Positions 40,898-49,832 of a stretch of DNA of 51,643 bases are shown one piece after another. Every line of letters starts with the position of its first letter. The stretch's first letter is position 1. The stretch covers positions 1-51,643 of the forward strand of contig JAAXHD010000202.1 in NCBI GenBank assembly GCA_012271015.1. The letters are read 5' to 3'. This DNA comes from Candidatus Poribacteria bacterium (GTDB taxonomy: Bacteria > Poribacteria > WGA-4E > WGA-3G). A model generated the notes under the pieces. The model made no database searches and was not told the DNA's origin. It worked only from the letters and a program-made list of their open reading frames with translations. The position numbers and the translations under genes were made by a program.

Positions 40898-42414
40898 TAT
40901 TCGCTGCCCTCCGTATCTTCACCGGCGGGTGCTACTGCCTCTTTCTTAACGAGTGTGCCGACGGTGCGGTTGCTTTTCGTGAAATAGGTTTTTGCGACTC
41001 TCATGATGTCCTCTGGCGTAACTTTATATATGCTTTCACGCCATTGTAGTATATAACGCCAATCGCCAGCGATCCCTTCAAAGAAGGTGAGTTGTCGTGC
41101 CATTCCAGCGTTTGAGCTGAGACCTCGAATAAAACTGGCATCCACCTGTTTGAGGATCCGTTTAAATTCTTTTTCTGCGACAGGTTCGGTCTTGAGCCTT
41201 TCGAGTTCGGTGTAAATTGCTTCTTCAAGATCCGCGGTTGTGTGTGGAGACCGCGGGGCGCCCTCTATGAAAAAGAGATTATCGTAGCGCGCGCCCGGAT
41301 ATCCGTTCAATGAATTTGTCGAGAGGGCGATCCCCTCTTCAACGATGTTTTTGTAAAACCGAGAGGTGCGTCCATCGGAAAGGATTGCGCTGATAAAATC
41401 CAGCACATAATCGTCAAAGTGTGGGATTGTGGGTTTATGGTACCCAATCATGAGTTGCGGTTCAGCCTCAAACTCAACTTCCACACGACGTTCACCTTCC
41501 TGCGGAAGTTCATCAGTTGTGACTTCAGGTGGGAGCGGCTGGGACGGAATATCACCGAAATGTTTATCAATAAGGGCGATGGTCTCATCTATGTCAATAT
41601 TCCCGATAATAGCCATGACAGAGTTATTTGGGGCGTAGTGTATGCGGAAAAATTCTTCTGCTTTGCGCCGATTTAGCATGGCGATATCCGAGGGCCATCC
41701 GATAATCGGTATGCCGTAAGGATGAGCAGTAAAGGCAGCAGCCATAAACTGTTCATAAAGCTTACCGCCCGGTTGGGTATCAACACGCATCCGACGTTCC
41801 TCTTTGACGGCTTCGCGTTCGACATAAAATTCACGTAGGACAGCGTTCTTAATCCGATCAGACTCAAGTATTGCCCACAACTCTAATTTATTAGACGGCA
41901 ACTCCACTGTGTAAATGGTATAATCAACAGAAGTGCCAGCGTTGAATCCGGTACTCCCGTGTTGCGTATAGATTTCGGTATATTCGCCGGTAACGATCCA
42001 CTCCTTGGCGAGTTCCTGTTGCGCTTTAAGTGCTTCTTCTAATTCGGCTATTCTGTCAGCATCCGCTCTGGAACCTTTTGCGCGCTCCATGTCAAGCGTA
42101 TCACCTATCCGATCGATTTCGGCGAGGACAACCTTCTCTTTTTCGTAGTCTTTTGTGCCGATTGTTTTGGTGCCTTTAAACAGCATGTGTTCGAGCATGT
42201 GCGCAATACCGCGTGAGTCATCTGATTCATCAACGGAACCGGCTTTAAAGAGGAGGTAAGGGGCAACAGTAGGGGAGGTATCGCGTTTAATCATCAGCAA
42301 CTTCAGACCATTAGGAAAGATATGCTCTACTACACGATCTGAGAGATCCTGTGCTGATACTATCCCTTGCGTCGCAAAGAGGAATAGAATCAGCAGATAG
42401 CGTATCTGTTTCAT
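40897..42414 (-). CDS. M16 family zinc metallopeptidase, catalytic subunit
   Basis: 505 residues. A signal peptide (MKQIRYLLILFLFATQGIVS, then AQ) leads to the M16 domain with the inverted zinc motif HMLEH (His72, Glu75, His76), and the downstream glutamate in the VEREAVKEERR helix. An insert at about residues 85-165 is charged and helical and may form a coiled coil. It is exported and likely degrades peptides in the periplasm together with the non-catalytic partner that follows. First gene of a three-gene coupled unit. Confidence 0.9.
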   Translation of the reverse strand: MKQIRYLLILFLFATQGIVSAQDLSDRVVEHIFPNGLKLLMIKRDTSPTVAPYLLFKAGSVDESDDSRGIAHMLEHMLFKGTKTIGTKDYEKEKVVLAEIDRIGDTLDMERAKGSRADADRIAELEEALKAQQELAKEWIVTGEYTEIYTQHGSTGFNAGTSVDYTIYTVELPSNKLELWAILESDRIKNAVLREFYVEREAVKEERRMRVDTQPGGKLYEQFMAAAFTAHPYGIPIIGWPSDIAMLNRRKAEEFFRIHYAPNNSVMAIIGNIDIDETIALIDKHFGDIPSQPLPPEVTTDELPQEGERRVEVEFEAEPQLMIGYHKPTIPHFDDYVLDFISAILSDGRTSRFYKNIVEEGIALSTNSLNGYPGARYDNLFFIEGAPRSPHTTADLEEAIYTELERLKTEPVAEKEFKRILKQVDASFIRGLSSNAGMARQLTFFEGIAGDWRYILQWRESIYKVTPEDIMRVAKTYFTKSNRTVGTLVKKEAVAPAGEDTEGSE

Positions 42415-42496
42415 TCTTCATTTGCGGCATCTCTACTCTGTAGAGAACCCAGTATAGGGTATACCGCTTCCTTTCTATATGAGTTATAAGTTATAA

Positions 42497-42634
42497 TATA
42501 AGTTGTCAGTCGTCAGCCACCAGAGAAGAAAACTCCTGTCACAATGGACGTTTGCAGAGAGTTCTCCAAAGTAAGATGACTTGTTACAAGCCGCCTCTTT
42601 AACCGATAACTGATGACTGACCGTTGACAGCCAT
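42497..42634. repeat. GTCAGTCGTCAGCC-type repeats downstream of the rubredoxin-like gene
   Basis: Repeats of the GTCAG family lie at about 42500-42525 and, inverted, about 42605-42630. They flank about 80 bases with no recognised feature. Confidence 0.45.
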
Positions 42635-42892
42635 TTATTCTTTCTCAAGATCACCGAGTAACCCGACAAGGGCAAATCTAATGTGAGACGAAAGTGCTGA
42701 ATTCTCTGAGCGAAGGTCCGCACCTTCTTCGTCCGGATACATAACATGTGCCGCGACAGCACGCTTGACCCAACGTTCTGCTCTGTCATCATAAGGAATG
42801 TATTTTTCTTTAGGTGCCGTGCACGCCGGACACTCTTCTGGTGGACTATCTGCTTCTTTCCACAAATAGCCACAGGCTACACAAACAAACAT
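42635..42892 (-). CDS. Rubredoxin-like domain protein
   Basis: 85 residues from the ATG at 42890-42892, chosen because AAAGGA lies about eight bases upstream; the longer reading adds 22 unlikely residues. The N-terminus is a rubredoxin-type iron or zinc knuckle: Cys4-x2-Cys7 and Cys21-x2-Cys24 in FVCVACGYLW and ECPACTAPK. The remaining 50 residues are helical and unlike rubredoxin; the end resembles the tail of rubrerythrin-associated proteins. Function, electron transfer or metal binding, is not decided by sequence. Confidence 0.8.
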   Translation of the reverse strand: MFVCVACGYLWKEADSPPEECPACTAPKEKYIPYDDRAERWVKRAVAAHVMYPDEEGADLRSENSALSSHIRFALVGLLGDLEKE

Positions 42893-43074
42893 TGCAAAGT
42901 CCTTTCTCTTTTCCTCAAGAAGACAATATTTTAATAACAAGTTACCAAAATCATTCATCTTCGGGGGATCGAATTTAAGGTTATGGAGTTAGATCGACTA
43001 TTGTATTTTAGCAGACTACATTTTGAGATACAAGTTTTAAATTCCGAGGATTTATTCGAGTCACTCAGTCGCTC

Positions 43075-45132
43075 TCAAACTGACTGCTCCGCTGATTGCG
43101 CTTTCAGTTCAGCAATCCGGTCACGTAAAGCGGCGGCTTCCTCATAATCGAGATCCAACGCCGCTTTTCGCATGCGTCGCGTTAAGTCCGTAATACTCGT
43201 TTCAATGTCTTGCGGTTCAACGGTTTCTGCAATGATAGCAGACTTGTCAGATTTTTCAGTCTTATACTCTTCGGTTGATTCAACGATAAGTTCCTGAATA
43301 GCCTTTTCTATTGTCGCGGGTGTGATATTGTTATCGGTATTATACTGAAGTTGAATCTCACGGCGACGTCGCGTTTCCTTGATCGCTTCTCCCATTGCTT
43401 CGGTGATGTTATCCCCATATAAGAGGACTTCACCGTCAACATTTCGGGCAGCGCGTCCAGCGGTTTGGACGAGAGATCTGACAGAACGGAGGAAACCCGG
43501 ACGGTCAGCGTCAAGGATTGCCACGAGTGAAACTTCAGGAAGGTCAAGTCCTTCTCGGAGTAAGTTGATACCGACCAGAACATCAAAAACACCCTCGCGA
43601 AGTTCACGCAGAATGCGGGCACGGTCGAACACATCAATCTCTGAATGCATATAGTCAGCACGGATACCCGCCTCCGTCAAATACTCGGTTAAGTCCTCCG
43701 CCATCCGTTTGGTAAGCGTCGTGACGAGGACACGTTGTTTGCTCCTGACGCGCTCATGGATTTTGCCAATAAGATGGTCTATTTGTCCTCTCACTGGATG
43801 TATCGAAATCTCGGGATCAATGAGTCCAGTAGGACGGATAATCTGCTCAACGATTTGTGCGCCGTTATCCATTTCATAGGGACCAGGGGTCGCGGAGACA
43901 AAGACAACTTGGTTGACCCGCGCTTCCACCTCGTCGAACCGAAGCGGACGATTATCCAAGGCAGAGGGTAGACGGAAGCCATACTCGACCAGCGTCTTCT
44001 TTCGGGACCGATCACCACGATACATACCTCGCAACTGCGGGATCGTTACATGGGACTCATCAATAAAAAGAAGAAAATCGTCTGGGAAGTAGTGCATCAG
44101 GCAATACGGCGGGTCACCCGGTTGTAATCCTGAGAGATGCCGTGAGTAGTTTTCAATACCGGAGCAGTAGCCCACCTCCCGCAACATTTCCAAGTCAAAT
44201 CGGGTTCGCTGCTCGATGCGTTGCGCCTCCAGTAATTTATTCTCTTTCTCAAAAGTCAGAACGTGGTCTTGGAGCTCAAGTTCAATATTAATTAACGCCT
44301 GATCGAAGATGTCACCATCCGTCATGAAGTGCTTGGCGGGGTAAATTTCAAGGAAATCCCGTTGTGTCAACACCTCTCCTGTTGTTGTATCAATTTCATT
44401 AATGCGATCAATCTCGTCGCCAAAAAGTTCAATACGATAGGCATTCTCACTATAAGCAGGAAAGACTTCAACAACATCGCCGCGAGCACGGAATACACCT
44501 TGCCAGAACTCAATATCGTTGCGGACATACTGAATATCGACTAAGGCTCGTAGGAGGGCATCGCGCCGAACGACATCGCCAACGGTTACCTGGACCCTCT
44601 GATTTTCAAATTCATCCGGTGAACCGAGACCGTACAGACAGGAAACACTCGCGACCACGATAACATCGCGACGCGATATTAAGGACGCTGTTGAAGCGAG
44701 CCGCATCCGTGTAATTTCTTCGTTAATCCGAACATCCTTTTCAATAAAGGTATCCGTGGATGGGATGTATGCTTCAGGTTGATAGTACTCGTAATCGCTG
44801 ACGAAATAGTGGACGGCGTTATTTGGGAAAAATGTCCGAAACTCGTTGTAAAGTTGTGCGGCGAGTGTCTTATTCGGTGAGATAACGAGCGTGGGCAATT
44901 GGACGTTCTGAATTACATTCGCCATCGTGTAGGTTTTTCCTGACCCCGTCACACCGAGGAGTGTCTGTGCTTTGTCTCCACGTTGGAGTCCTTCCGTGAG
45001 TTTGTCAATGGCTTCGGGTTGATCGCCTTGTGGTGAAAAGTCTGAGATTAGTTCAAATTGCGCGTTATCCAGTTCAGAAATATCATCTTTTGGATCATCA
45101 ATCTTGGTCAGTAATTCCCAGTTCTCTCTCAT
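43075..45132 (-). CDS. uvrB: Excinuclease ABC subunit B
   Basis: 685 residues, complete. Walker A is LLGVTGSGKTYTMANV (about 57-72), the beta-hairpin region VHYFVSDYEYYQPEAYIP follows, LFIDESHVTIPQ is the Walker B helicase motif, and the C-terminal UVR/UvrC-binding helical pair is present (AALDLDYEEAAALRDRIAEL). UvrB clamps damaged DNA in nucleotide excision repair with UvrA and UvrC. The N-terminal 25 residues before the FSPQGDQPEAI motif are a modest extension. An AAGGAG Shine-Dalgarno precedes the ATG; a perfect palindrome at 45190-45209 lies upstream. Confidence 0.97.
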   Translation of the reverse strand: MRENWELLTKIDDPKDDISELDNAQFELISDFSPQGDQPEAIDKLTEGLQRGDKAQTLLGVTGSGKTYTMANVIQNVQLPTLVISPNKTLAAQLYNEFRTFFPNNAVHYFVSDYEYYQPEAYIPSTDTFIEKDVRINEEITRMRLASTASLISRRDVIVVASVSCLYGLGSPDEFENQRVQVTVGDVVRRDALLRALVDIQYVRNDIEFWQGVFRARGDVVEVFPAYSENAYRIELFGDEIDRINEIDTTTGEVLTQRDFLEIYPAKHFMTDGDIFDQALINIELELQDHVLTFEKENKLLEAQRIEQRTRFDLEMLREVGYCSGIENYSRHLSGLQPGDPPYCLMHYFPDDFLLFIDESHVTIPQLRGMYRGDRSRKKTLVEYGFRLPSALDNRPLRFDEVEARVNQVVFVSATPGPYEMDNGAQIVEQIIRPTGLIDPEISIHPVRGQIDHLIGKIHERVRSKQRVLVTTLTKRMAEDLTEYLTEAGIRADYMHSEIDVFDRARILRELREGVFDVLVGINLLREGLDLPEVSLVAILDADRPGFLRSVRSLVQTAGRAARNVDGEVLLYGDNITEAMGEAIKETRRRREIQLQYNTDNNITPATIEKAIQELIVESTEEYKTEKSDKSAIIAETVEPQDIETSITDLTRRMRKAALDLDYEEAAALRDRIAELKAQSAEQSV

Positions 45133-45189
45133 CTTGGCTTCTGCTCCTTGTCACATTTCTGATAGGCTTGCAATATGGGGTTGCCAGCG

Positions 45190-45209
45190 GTGGTCTACAT
45201 CAAGACCAC
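45190..45209. promoter_or_regulatory. Perfect inverted repeat upstream of uvrB
   Basis: GTGGTCT-ACATCA-AGACCAC, seven-base arms with a six-base spacer, 58-77 bases ahead of the uvrB start. It could be an operator or a transcript hairpin; no copy of the same sequence was seen near lexA. Confidence 0.35.
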
Positions 45210-45251
45210 AAGAAATTTGAACGGTTTATGTTGCGTTTTGTGTCTTAATAT

Positions 45252-45569
45252 AACGTGAGTTTGATAATAAAAATTGAATTGTCCCTGTAGGTGTTTTTGC
45301 TGGGGTATTTCCTGCAGGTTGAGCGGGAAAAGACCTAAAGTTCTCTCTTTTAGATGAAAAATGTGGATATAGAGTCCCCACGGTTGGAGAGAGAGATAGC
45401 GAAACCCAACACACCCAGTTATGGGGTTAAGAATGTGTTGGGTTTCACTCGGCACTTGGTCCTTTCAGGCTTCTCTGCATCGAGTGTCAGCCTTGCGCTG
45501 TGTGCAGCTTTTAGATGGATTCGTTCAACCCAACCTACAAGAATCCATCGCCTTTATCAAACTCACGTT
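45252..45569. repeat. MITE-like element with terminal inverted repeats, copy 2
   Basis: A 318-bp element whose first 16 bases (AACGTGAGTTTGATAA, 45252-45267) are exactly the inverse of its last 16 (45554-45569); it is bracketed by TA on both sides. The interior keeps the nested GTAGGTT/AACCTAC and GAAACCCAACACACC/GTGTTGGGTTTC arms of copy 1, and has an extra GTTTTTGCTGGGG-type unit (about 45291-45314). Near-identical short frames on its minus strand (MPSETQHIL...) occur in both copies and are repeat-derived. Confidence 0.8.
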
Positions 45570-45591
45570 AACATAAAATTCTCCATTCCGA

Positions 45592-46272
45592 TTACCTAAT
45601 TAGGTTTCTATTTCGTAATTTTGATGGATCATATCCGCGCCGTGCGAGCTCAAGAAGGAGGGTTTCATCTGCTATGACTTTGAAATATGCTGCTGCGCCA
45701 CTCTCTGAATATTTCCATAACGCCCGATCGAGCGTTCGCATCGAAACGTCATAACACTTGGCTTTCGCACGGCACAAGTCAACATATTCCTGCCAGAACG
45801 GATATTCGGGTCCATAGGCGTATTCTTCTTTTATCCCAACAGAACGAAGCGCGTGATGATCAAGAATCGGATATTTTTTGGCATCATAGAGGTGTAGGAT
45901 CACAGACGCGACGGACTGTCTGACACCATGTAAGCCTCTATAGTAACTTATTAGCTTTTTGAGTTTCTCCCAATCGTCATCAAGACTGAACGCTTCTGCG
46001 GTGATCTTTTCAACATGCCCTGGTGGGTTCTTGTCTATCTTACTGGGAAGCGTATAGTGTTTCCAGTGTCCCATCATTCGCAATTCGGCTATCTCCAGAT
46101 AACCACTGGAGGTCTCGCGGGTCTGGCGTGCTTTTACGTTTTCTTTCATATCTATCACGGCTTGCTCTCGGTGTTGACGCTTTTCGGATTGGCTTTCAAT
46201 ATAACGAGTCTCCCAGTAAAGGATTTCTTTCTTGGTCGTAAATGGAAATTGCATTTCGTATTGTGATGTCAT
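45592..46272 (-). CDS. Helix-hairpin-helix (DNA glycosylase-like) protein of unknown function
   Basis: 226 residues. The middle (LHGVRQSVASVILHLYDAKK, then YPILDHHALRSVG) resembles the HhH-GPD DNA glycosylase core, in which the hairpin is followed by a catalytic aspartate; ILDHHAL would supply it. The N-terminus (MTSQYEMQFPFTTKKEILYW) and the C-terminus (ALWKYSESGAAAYFKVIADE) look unlike MutY, OGG1 or AlkA, and no FeS cysteines are present. ATG 46272 has GGAAG upstream. Whether it acts on DNA is untested. It lies next to the MITE copy and a short similar remnant. Confidence 0.65.
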   Translation of the reverse strand: MTSQYEMQFPFTTKKEILYWETRYIESQSEKRQHREQAVIDMKENVKARQTRETSSGYLEIAELRMMGHWKHYTLPSKIDKNPPGHVEKITAEAFSLDDDWEKLKKLISYYRGLHGVRQSVASVILHLYDAKKYPILDHHALRSVGIKEEYAYGPEYPFWQEYVDLCRAKAKCYDVSMRTLDRALWKYSESGAAAYFKVIADETLLLELARRGYDPSKLRNRNLIR

Positions 46273-46293
46273 AAAGTCTTCCTTTCCACCAAG

Positions 46294-46404
46294 TTATGTG
46301 AGCTTGAGAATTTGCGCTATTGTTTCCTCATCGCGGAGTGTGAGTTCTAAAAACAGTGTTTCGTCCGCGATGATTGCAGTGACCTGTGAAGTGGCGTTTT
46401 GTAG
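46294..46404 (-). pseudogene. Possible gene remnant upstream of the HhH-fold gene
   Basis: A 36-codon stretch open between stops, without a start codon, reads NATSQVTAIIADETLFLELT and then LRDEETIAQILKLT. The IADETLFLEL segment is like VIADETLLLEL at the end of the gene at 45592-46272. It may be the tail of a decayed paralogue; short length makes this uncertain. Confidence 0.35.
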
Positions 46405-46467
46405 TCATGTCCATTGGATAATTACGAGTATATCACAAAAGGGGAAAAAACAGCAAATTAGTGCTAA

Positions 46468-48933
46468 CTAGTGGAGCGTGCAAAGTTTCTTAGGTTCCTG
46501 TCCTTCAATAAACGGCTCGTTGCTAATGTTCTCCTCTGGACATCTACCGATCTTTTTGAGGAGCCCACTCTTTTTATCAACTTCTCGAAAGACAATACCC
46601 TTCGGCACAGGGAACGGCTTTTCTGGACCTCGAGCGGCATCAATCATAAATTGCGCCCAGATCGGCAGCGCTGCCTTAGCACCTTCCTGATTGTAATTAC
46701 GGCGGGTGGACCGATTCTTATCGAAGCCGACCCAAACACCGACAACAAGATCCGCGGTATAACCGACAAACCAAGCATCTACATTCTCATTGGTAGTTCC
46801 TGTTTTACCCGCTGCCGGTCGAATCAGTCCCATCCGCCCCGCACGTCTACCGGTTCCATTCTGAATCACACTCTCCAAAAATGAGGTAATCTGATATGCG
46901 ATCTTTTCATCTAAGACGCGGGCCCGCTCATCCTGACGGTTATCAGACGTATAAATAATTTTCCCCGCTGTGTCCAGCACGTACTGAATATGCACAGGCT
47001 CCGTCTGAACGCCACCGTTCGCGAAGATACCATACGCAGAGGTGAGTTCAAGAACTGTCACACCAGATGAACCTAAAGAGAGTGCCGGCACTGGATCCAA
47101 TGGGCTTTTAATACCCATTCTCCTGCTCAAATCCACAACACGATTTAGACCTTCCCATTTCCCGTTTTCAGCGATCGGTGTCTCCAACATCGCTTTCGCT
47201 GTCGGTACGTTAATTGAACTTCTGAGAACATCGCGCACAGTAACTTTGCCCTTAAAAAATTTACTATAATTCCGAGGATACCACATCGGCTGTCCGGGGA
47301 AAGGAAGTATGCCCCATTCCTCATCAACAATAACCGTTGTGGGTGTTACAATTGCGGGGTCCTCCAACAACGCCGCAAAAACAATCGGTTTAAATGCAGA
47401 ACCGGGCTGTCGTCTCGCAGTACCGATAGCTCGATTATAGAAATTAATCTTATCTCCAGTGATGTTGTAATCCCTACCGCCGACCATCGCTTTAATGTGT
47501 CCCGTCTTCGGTTCATAAGCAATAAGTGCCGCCTGTAAGTAATCATTAATGGGATCAATGCCGAGCGGATTCCGTTTATTGGTATCGTAATCGGGCAGAT
47601 GCCGCCCCCCGTATGTTTTATCCATCACGCGAAGGTGCTTTGCGACCTCTCTTTCGGCGACGAATTGCATGGACATATCTATTGTGGTGTATACCTTCAA
47701 CCCGCCACTATACAAATTGTCTTTGAGTTCAGGCAGTCGAATAAGTGCTTCATGGACATAGTCAAGAAAATGCCCAGCTTCTTTCAGTGCTGTTCTTGTC
47801 CCTTTTCTGGGTAGGTTTCGCGGGAGGAGTGGGGCATCTCGGCTTGTACGCCATTCGGATTCAGTCGTGATATAAGCCTGATCAAACATCTGATCGAGTA
47901 CGATATTTCGTCGATTTAGTGCTCTTTCCGGGTTGGAAAAAGGTGAAAAAGCGTAGGGACCCTTTGGAAGTGCGGCAAGCAATGCGCACTCGTGATAGTC
48001 CAGTTCCGAGACCTCTTTCCCGAAATATCCGAGTGCCGCTTGCTGGACACCGTGATACGTTTTCGCGCCATACCTCGACCTACCCAAATCAACGTGGTTC
48101 AGATAGCGTTCAAAAATTTCGTCCTTAGAGAAAGCCTTCTCAATTTTCACAGCGAGGAGTATCTCTCGTGCCTTCCGAATCACACTTCTATCGGATCGCT
48201 GATCGAAGAGATAGATATTTCGTGCTAACTGTTGGGTCAGTGTGCTGGTCCCAGCCAAGCGACTGCCGTGCAAGAGGTTGTTTTTGAATGCCCCAGCGAG
48301 ACGTATTAGATCAATCCCCCAATGCTCAGAAAATCGCCGATCCTCAATGGCAGTGAATGCGCCTGTGAGCTTGTCAGGCATTTGCAGTAGCGGAATCAGG
48401 CGACGCGTGGAACCCTCATCATCGGCAAACTCGCCGATTTTCTCAGGTTCAAGGTAGAAATTTTGGCGTACAGAATTATTCGCATTCCGGATAGCGGCAA
48501 TTTTCTCGTCCGTCACTGAAATCCGAACGTGTCCAGCCTTCACATCAAGATTCGGATATTCAAAATCTCGCAGATGGATACGAACGGTCCCGTCTTTCGC
48601 TATAGCATACTCTCCTGGAGCACTCAATCTTGGAATGAGTTCCGCGACTTTCTTGTATTCCAAACGTTTCAATTTATCAATCAAAAATGCGATTTTATCG
48701 GTTTCCTGCACTTCGCAGACTGCGGAGTAAACCTCCAGATGTTGCCGCCATGTCTGGATATCGGCATCGTATTCAAGGCGATACAAGTCGATGTCTCGGA
48801 CATCTTCCCAACACGCGATCAACATACCTCCTGCAAACCCAATGGTAGCAAAAATCGCCAGAAACACACATATACCTGCAACCCAAAATAGAGTTAACAC
48901 TGCTTGAAAAAGATGATAAAAGAATCGAAGCAT
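46468..48933 (-). CDS. Class A penicillin-binding protein (transglycosylase and transpeptidase, PBP1A type)
   Basis: 821 residues. An N-terminal membrane helix (about 12-35) precedes the glycosyltransferase 51 domain: EDRRFSEHWGID, GTSTLTQQLARN, KIEKAFSKDEIFERYLN and LLAALPKGP. The transpeptidase domain follows with SxxK in GSAFKP at about residue 513, SxN in SSINVPTAK and KTG in KTGTTNENVDAWF at about residue 710. It polymerises and cross-links peptidoglycan at the inner membrane. A GGGGGCG Shine-Dalgarno supports the ATG. It appears monocistronic. All catalytic motifs are intact. Confidence 0.95.
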   Translation of the reverse strand: MLRFFYHLFQAVLTLFWVAGICVFLAIFATIGFAGGMLIACWEDVRDIDLYRLEYDADIQTWRQHLEVYSAVCEVQETDKIAFLIDKLKRLEYKKVAELIPRLSAPGEYAIAKDGTVRIHLRDFEYPNLDVKAGHVRISVTDEKIAAIRNANNSVRQNFYLEPEKIGEFADDEGSTRRLIPLLQMPDKLTGAFTAIEDRRFSEHWGIDLIRLAGAFKNNLLHGSRLAGTSTLTQQLARNIYLFDQRSDRSVIRKAREILLAVKIEKAFSKDEIFERYLNHVDLGRSRYGAKTYHGVQQAALGYFGKEVSELDYHECALLAALPKGPYAFSPFSNPERALNRRNIVLDQMFDQAYITTESEWRTSRDAPLLPRNLPRKGTRTALKEAGHFLDYVHEALIRLPELKDNLYSGGLKVYTTIDMSMQFVAEREVAKHLRVMDKTYGGRHLPDYDTNKRNPLGIDPINDYLQAALIAYEPKTGHIKAMVGGRDYNITGDKINFYNRAIGTARRQPGSAFKPIVFAALLEDPAIVTPTTVIVDEEWGILPFPGQPMWYPRNYSKFFKGKVTVRDVLRSSINVPTAKAMLETPIAENGKWEGLNRVVDLSRRMGIKSPLDPVPALSLGSSGVTVLELTSAYGIFANGGVQTEPVHIQYVLDTAGKIIYTSDNRQDERARVLDEKIAYQITSFLESVIQNGTGRRAGRMGLIRPAAGKTGTTNENVDAWFVGYTADLVVGVWVGFDKNRSTRRNYNQEGAKAALPIWAQFMIDAARGPEKPFPVPKGIVFREVDKKSGLLKKIGRCPEENISNEPFIEGQEPKKLCTLH

Positions 48934-48992
48934 TTTGTTTTTTCGCCCCCTGCGTGACGCTAACGAAGAGATTCAAGGGTTGCAGTTGGAAT

Positions 48993-49646
48993 TCACGGCG
49001 TTCTATCTACGCTCGTTTTCCGAACTCGCTTAATCGTACATCCGACAGCTCTTGTCTTTTTGGATGACTTTGGAATATCTTTTCCAGTGATCACTAAATC
49101 TAAAGCATCTCGGAGATAGTGTTTCGTTGGCTCCTTCGGACTGTTGTCAATTGCACCTGCGTAGCGCAGAACATGTTCGGCATCAAGAAGAAAGACCTCT
49201 GGCGTTCTTCTCGCTCCGAGATAATCAGCAATTTTATTCTCCGGATCTTTTAGCACAGGAAATTCAAAACCGTACTTCTCACTGTATTCCGAAATCTCTT
49301 CAATCTTCTCTTGTTTATTTGAATTTATCCCAATAAATTGCACGTTCTTTTCATCGTAAGTCTTGACTAAGACAACGATTCGCTCGGCATAGTCTGTTGC
49401 TATTGGGCATTGCGTAGCGAGGAACAGAACAACTGTGGCAGGTTTCTCTTCACTAAGTTTATACAGAGCGTGAGAGGTGCCACCAGCATCCTTGAGTATA
49501 AAGTCCTTGACCATGCCATCAAGTTCAACCCTCTCTGCTTTCTCTTTCGCAACCCCTATATCTACAGCCATAATCACCGAAGTAATTATCAGAAAGGCAA
49601 GACTGGACTTAGCGAGAATACGCGCAAAAAAACTAAGGCTTTGCAT
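48993..49646 (-). CDS. Exported redoxin / thioredoxin-like (AhpC-TSA) protein
   Basis: 217 residues from the ATG at 49644-49646, which starts a signal anchor (LAKSSLAFLIITSVIMAVDI). The redoxin fold follows: DFILKDAGGTSHALY, a VVLFLATQCPIATDYAERI stretch with the single peroxidatic-type Cys, and ARRTPEVFLLD with the cis-proline. It ends with AVGCTIKRV, which adds a second cysteine. Such exported redoxins are common in PVC-type bacteria. The longer reading to 49760 adds 38 unconvincing residues; the later start is backed by AAAGGAAAAATTGAAA directly upstream, similar to the repeat leader tail. Confidence 0.8.
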   Translation of the reverse strand: MQSLSFFARILAKSSLAFLIITSVIMAVDIGVAKEKAERVELDGMVKDFILKDAGGTSHALYKLSEEKPATVVLFLATQCPIATDYAERIVVLVKTYDEKNVQFIGINSNKQEKIEEISEYSEKYGFEFPVLKDPENKIADYLGARRTPEVFLLDAEHVLRYAGAIDNSPKEPTKHYLRDALDLVITGKDIPKSSKKTRAVGCTIKRVRKTSVDRTP

Positions 49647-49754
49647 TTTCAATTTTTCCTTTAATCCTTCAATTAAGACGTTAATAGTTCTATTCGGTTT
49701 CAATTCTCTTATAACCGGACAATTACCATACGTGAAAAAAAGATTAATTTTTCC

Positions 49755-49783
49755 TTGCATTTTTAAACTGAATATAGCATAAT
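49755..49783 (+). promoter_or_regulatory. Promoter of lexA
   Basis: TTGCAT (49755-49760) and CATAAT (49778-49783) with a 17-base spacer. An AT-rich stretch follows with the loose inverted repeat TAGCAT ... ATGCTTA. No CTGTAT- or GAACGTTC-type SOS box is visible to me. Confidence 0.5.
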
Positions 49784-49832
49784 ATATAAATATAAACTAA
49801 TGCTTACTATAGGAGATAGAGGAGACAGACCC

